From Clostridia bacterium (GTDB taxonomy: Bacteria; Bacillota; Clostridia; Oscillospirales; CAG-272), in assembly GCA_900769475.1 (NCBI GenBank), contig CAAGGQ010000185.1:1-8566 (forward strand): a stretch of DNA of 8,566 bases, read 5' to 3'. The notes under the pieces were generated by a model. That model was not told where the DNA came from. It ran no database searches and was given only the letters and a program-made list of their open reading frames with translations. The position numbers and the translations under genes are program-made. Positions 6,657 to 8,566 of the stretch are shown here, piece by piece (position 1 is the first letter of the stretch; each line of letters opens with the position of its first letter).

Positions 6657-7229
6657 ATGCCATCCTCACCCATTGGAAGCATGAACAACGTAAAGATCTT
6701 TGTACTTTACCTCATGCGCAACATCAACTACCCCATGGACTTTGTTACCATCAATGATATCGTTATGCAAACCGACTACATCATGTACCTGGATTTTGCG
6801 GTGGCCTTCCACGAAATGCTGGATGGCGAGCTGATCTTTGTGAACGGACAGGACGAAAAGGGCGAGCCCTTGTACTCGGTAACCGCTAAGGGCGCCATGG
6901 TGGCCGAGCAGCTGCGGTGCGATATCCTTCCCTCGATCCTGGATCAGAGCCTGAGCTGTGCCCTGCGTTACCTGGACTTTAAGCGGCGCAAGATCTCGGT
7001 GGATTGCGAATCGGAGCGTCTGCGGGATCAGACCTTTAACGTGACTGTGACTTTGTACGAAGAAAAGAAGGTGATCCTTCGTACCACAGTGAACGTAGAC
7101 TCGGAATATCGGGCGCGACAGATGAGAAAGACCTTCCGGGATCGTCCCGAGGTCATCTACCGCGGAATCATTGCCCTGTTGTGCGGAAATGTGGATTTTC
7201 TCCTGGGACCCATAGATCTGCGCGATTGA
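6657..7229 (+). CDS. DUF4364-family winged-helix protein
   Basis: A 190-residue soluble protein matching the clostridial DUF4364 family (PF14277) by its layout. The N-terminal winged-helix part spans about residues 11-82: NVKIFVLYLMRNINYPM, then TINDIVMQTDYIMYLDFAVA as the presumed recognition-helix region, and GEPLYSVTAKG as the wing strand. A C-terminal mixed alpha/beta domain of about 100 residues follows (KISVDCESE, FNVTVTLYEEKKVILRTTV). The fold suggests DNA binding, but as far as I know no target has been established for the family. AAGGAG lies 6 nt before the ATG. It has its own extended -10 promoter back-to-back with that of hom, so autoregulation or control of hom is conceivable but unproven. 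The assignment rests on remembered family features, not a search. Confidence 0.8.
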   Translation: MPSSPIGSMNNVKIFVLYLMRNINYPMDFVTINDIVMQTDYIMYLDFAVAFHEMLDGELIFVNGQDEKGEPLYSVTAKGAMVAEQLRCDILPSILDQSLSCALRYLDFKRRKISVDCESERLRDQTFNVTVTLYEEKKVILRTTVNVDSEYRARQMRKTFRDRPEVIYRGIIALLCGNVDFLLGPIDLRD

Positions 7230-7309
7230 GCGGTTTATTTCAAAAATAAAAAATCAACAATCTTTTCTCTTTTCATGTGTGCATTTTATACAAAAACGAT
7301 CCTTCAATT

Positions 7310-7343
7310 TGTGAAAATCAGTCAGTTTCACAGGCATTTTTTT
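7310..7343 (+). terminator. Candidate terminator after the DUF4364 gene
   Basis: TGTGAAA (7310-7316) pairs perfectly with TTTCACA (7326-7332) around a 9-nt loop; after GGCA comes a run of seven T (7337-7343). The stem is short and AT-rich and lies about 80 nt past the stop codon, so it would be a weak terminator. A separate AT-only hairpin (7234-7240 with 7244-7250) just after the stop has no useful stability. Confidence 0.4.
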
Positions 7344-7399
7344 AGTTAAAACCACCCGTTTCTGTGCAAATATACAAAATTTATAGGGGTTTTTGTGGA

Positions 7400-7460
7400 A
7401 AAATTCTATTGACATCTAACAAAAAAATGGTATAATAGTGATGATAGGGGAAAATTCTAT
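7400..7460 (+). repeat. 10-nt direct repeat flanking the sigma-gene promoter
   Basis: AAAATTCTAT occurs at 7400-7409, touching the first base of the -35 box, and again at 7451-7460 just past the expected transcription start. The two copies are 51 bp apart, close to five helical turns, so they would face the same side of the DNA. A pair of operators is possible, but the sequence is AT-rich and chance is not excluded. Confidence 0.4.
7409..7436 (+). promoter_or_regulatory. Consensus promoter of the sigma-factor gene
   Basis: -35 TTGACA (7409-7414) and -10 TATAAT (7431-7436), both perfect matches to the housekeeping consensus, with a 16-nt spacer and an extended -10 TGG (7428-7430). Predicted start near 7443. 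This should be a very strong promoter unless repressed. Confidence 0.88.
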
Positions 7461-7466
7461 CAAAAC

Positions 7467-7478
7467 GCATGCGCATGC
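7467..7478 (+). repeat. 12-nt perfect palindrome in the sigma-gene leader
   Basis: GCATGCGCATGC is its own reverse complement and also a tandem repeat of GCATGC. It ends directly against AAGGAG (7479-7484). It could be a protein-binding site or a small RNA hairpin at the ribosome binding region. It also contains ATG triplets that could be mistaken for a start. Confidence 0.5.
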
Positions 7479-7510
7479 AAGGAGTCCAAGGATCTTTGGG
7501 GAACAACACT

Positions 7511-8092
7511 ATGGAACACAAAACCAAAGAAATCGATGCGGCGTTAGCAACCTTGATTGCCCGGGCCAAGAAAGAGGAGCCCGGTGCCTTTGAGGAACTG
7601 CTCGAGCGCTACACCCCCTTGATCGAATCCATGACCGCACGGTTTGCACCCTCTTCCTGCTCGGTGCAGGATCGGGAGGATCTGCGGCAGGAGGCGGTGT
7701 TGGGCTTTTACCGTGCATTGCAGGAATACGATCCCGCGCAAGAGGAGGTGCAGTTCGGCTTTTTTGCCAAGCTGTGCATCCGCAATCGCCTGATCTCCCA
7801 TCTTCGTACCCTGAAGCGGCATGAGGTGGTGGAGCTTCCCGAGGAGGCCCAGGATTGGGAGGACAGTGAGCAGGATCCCGCCAGCCGCGTGATGGAAAAC
7901 GAAACCTACATGGCTCTGTACGATCTGGTCCGCAGTACCCTCTCCCCATACGAAAATCGGGTGTGGTGGCTGTACATGTCGGGGCGCACCGCCGGAGAGA
8001 TCGCCTCCCGCGTAGAACGGGACGAGCGCTCGGTGCAAAACGCCATTTATCGGATCCGTCGCAAGTTGCGTTCGATCATTCCCTATTCCTAA
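7511..8092 (+). CDS. Sigma-70 family RNA polymerase sigma factor, SigH-like
   Basis: About 193 residues from ATG 7511. It directs core RNA polymerase to alternative promoters. Region 2 spans about 26-103: the core-binding helix (DREDLRQEAVLGFYRALQEY) and the -10-reading helix (FFAKLCIRNRLISHLRTLKR). After an acidic linker (about 108-130), region 4 at about 144-190 begins LSPYENRVWWLYMSGRTAGE and holds a helix-turn-helix ending in SVQNAIYRIRRKL. The pattern most resembles Spo0H/SigH-type factors, and it has no region 1.1 or 3. Identity with SigH itself is not certain, so no symbol is given. The start is ambiguous: ATG 7511 has only GGGG 9 nt upstream, TTG 7496 lies 11 nt after AAGGAG (7479-7484), and ATG 7469 sits within the palindrome before any ribosome binding site. 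A perfect consensus promoter precedes it. A tRNA-like element follows the stop codon directly. Confidence 0.9.
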   Translation: MEHKTKEIDAALATLIARAKKEEPGAFEELLERYTPLIESMTARFAPSSCSVQDREDLRQEAVLGFYRALQEYDPAQEEVQFGFFAKLCIRNRLISHLRTLKRHEVVELPEEAQDWEDSEQDPASRVMENETYMALYDLVRSTLSPYENRVWWLYMSGRTAGEIASRVERDERSVQNAIYRIRRKLRSIIPYS

Positions 8093-8158
8093 TTGCCCGC
8101 ATAGCTCAACGAGAGCGTCGAGAGATCGAAGACGGCGGTTGAAATCCGTCACGGGCGA
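8093..8158 (+). ncRNA. Compact tRNA-like cloverleaf of unknown type
   Basis: These 66 nt begin at the base after the sigma stop codon and fold as a cloverleaf. The acceptor-like stem is 7 bp (8093-8099 with 8152-8158, one G·U). A D-arm-like GCTC/GAGC (8104-8107, 8113-8116) has loop AACGA. A short arm TCGA-GAGA-TCGA (8118-8129) is capped by a GNRA loop. A T-arm-like GGCGG/CCGTC (8134-8138, 8146-8150) has loop TTGAAAT. TAGCTC and GGCGGTT-AAATCC strongly recall tRNA. Against a functional tRNA: no 7-nt anticodon loop, no variable loop, no GG in the D-loop, G instead of C at the position equivalent to 56, and no encoded CCA. GACGG (8131-8135) can also pair fully with CCGTC, or its GACG part with CGTC at 8117-8120, so alternative folds exist. 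It could be a decayed tRNA, a tRNA-mimic leader of the next gene, or a processed small RNA. Confidence 0.5.
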
Positions 8159-8193
8159 AAACCATTTTTACATCAAAAGAGAGGTTACCACAC

Positions 8194-8511
8194 ATGTTGC
8201 AAGAAGAAAACTACGCTGCAGTAGAACAAGAGTATGTCGATGAGACGCTGGTTTGCAAGGACTGCGGAAACGAATTCGTATTCACCGCCGGTGAGCAGAG
8301 ATTCTATGCCGAAAAAGGCTTTTTGAACAAGCCCAAGGCATGCAAGGCTTGCCGCGACGCGAAGAAGAACGCCGGCAGAGCTCCTCGTGAATACTTTACG
8401 GCTGTATGTGCAGATTGCGGCGGAGAGGCAAAGATCACCTTCCAGCCCTCCAATGACCGCCCTGTATATTGCAGTGCTTGCTTTGAGCTGAGAAAGAAGG
8501 CTCAAGACTGA
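8194..8511 (+). CDS. Double zinc-ribbon protein (CxxC-x17-CxxC family)
   Basis: A 105-residue soluble protein with two zinc-binding modules. The first uses C21, C24, C50 and C53 (LVCKDCGNEF ... KACKACRDAKK) and matches the probable zinc-ribbon type that contains the FYxEKGFxNxPKxCxxCR pattern. The second uses C72, C75, C93 and C96 with exactly 17 residues between the pairs (VCADCGGEAKITFQP ... RPVYCSACF), the CxxC-x17-CxxC domain in which the GRPVYC or DRPVYC stretch is typical. All eight cysteines are present, so both sites should bind zinc. Such proteins are widespread in Firmicutes and their role is not known; nucleic-acid binding is a common guess. AGAGG lies 9 nt before the ATG. It follows the sigma gene and the tRNA-like element with no visible terminator between and no clear promoter of its own, so it is probably cotranscribed. 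Confidence 0.88.
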   Translation: MLQEENYAAVEQEYVDETLVCKDCGNEFVFTAGEQRFYAEKGFLNKPKACKACRDAKKNAGRAPREYFTAVCADCGGEAKITFQPSNDRPVYCSACFELRKKAQD

Positions 8512-8566
8512 TTCTATCTGTATCGTAAAGGAAATAGATTAGAAAACGGTAGAAAAAAGACGCCAC

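Noticed and set aside
8104..8116. Guanidine-II riboswitch hairpin (ACGA in the loop)
   Set aside because: That class needs two hairpins with ACGR tetraloops. Only one similar loop is present, it has five bases, and it fits better as the D-like arm of the cloverleaf.
8093..8158. Calling the cloverleaf an ordinary tRNA gene
   Set aside because: No anticodon loop with T33 and a purine at 37 over a paired stem can be drawn. It is about 10 nt too short, and the D-loop GG and T-loop C56 are missing.
8512..8566. Imperfect inverted repeat TTCTATCT ... AGATTAGAA after the zinc-ribbon gene
   Set aside because: The stem is AT-rich with a bulge and no T-run follows. It is not a credible terminator, and nothing else is recognisable in these last bases.

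Overview
The window looks like chromosomal DNA from a low-to-mid-GC Gram-positive anaerobe of the class Clostridia (Firmicutes/Bacillota). The support is strong AAGGAG-type ribosome binding sites, promoters with consensus or near-consensus -35/-10 boxes and extended -10 (TGn) elements, GC-rich genes separated by AT-rich gaps, a DUF4364-type winged-helix protein (a mainly clostridial family), a small SigH-like sigma factor and a CxxC-x17-CxxC zinc-ribbon protein. No phage, insertion sequence, CRISPR or defence gene is visible. The species cannot be named from the sequence.

Left part, 1-2713, minus strand: a two-gene transcript. A promoter at 2685-2713 drives a polytopic membrane protein of unknown function (GTG start at 2652). 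Its stop overlaps by 8 nt the start of metG, methionyl-tRNA synthetase, which runs off the left edge and lacks only its extreme C-terminus.

Middle left, 2789-3821, plus strand: two small membrane-protein genes, one of the putative ABC-transporter type IV (CmpB/DUF1113) family and one unrecognised two-helix protein. They converge on the terminator of the next minus-strand operon.

Middle, 3827-6545, minus strand: a hom-thrE-like operon. Homoserine dehydrogenase makes homoserine, the branch-point to threonine and methionine. Sixteen nt downstream lies a fused ThrE-family exporter, a family that exports threonine and serine. A rho-independent terminator follows. The promoter lies back-to-back with that of the divergent DUF4364 gene.

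Right, 6555-8566, plus strand: the DUF4364 gene has a hairpin leader. Next comes a sigma-factor gene with a fully consensus extended -10 promoter, flanked by a 10-nt direct repeat and followed by a 12-nt palindrome. Directly after the sigma stop codon sits a compact 66-nt cloverleaf that resembles a tRNA but lacks a normal anticodon arm. A two-zinc-ribbon protein gene follows. The last 55 nt hold no recognisable gene.

Most of the content is ordinary housekeeping. The least explained items are the tRNA-like element at 8093-8158, the cysteine-bearing, ACT-like tail of homoserine dehydrogenase, and the control region of the sigma factor.
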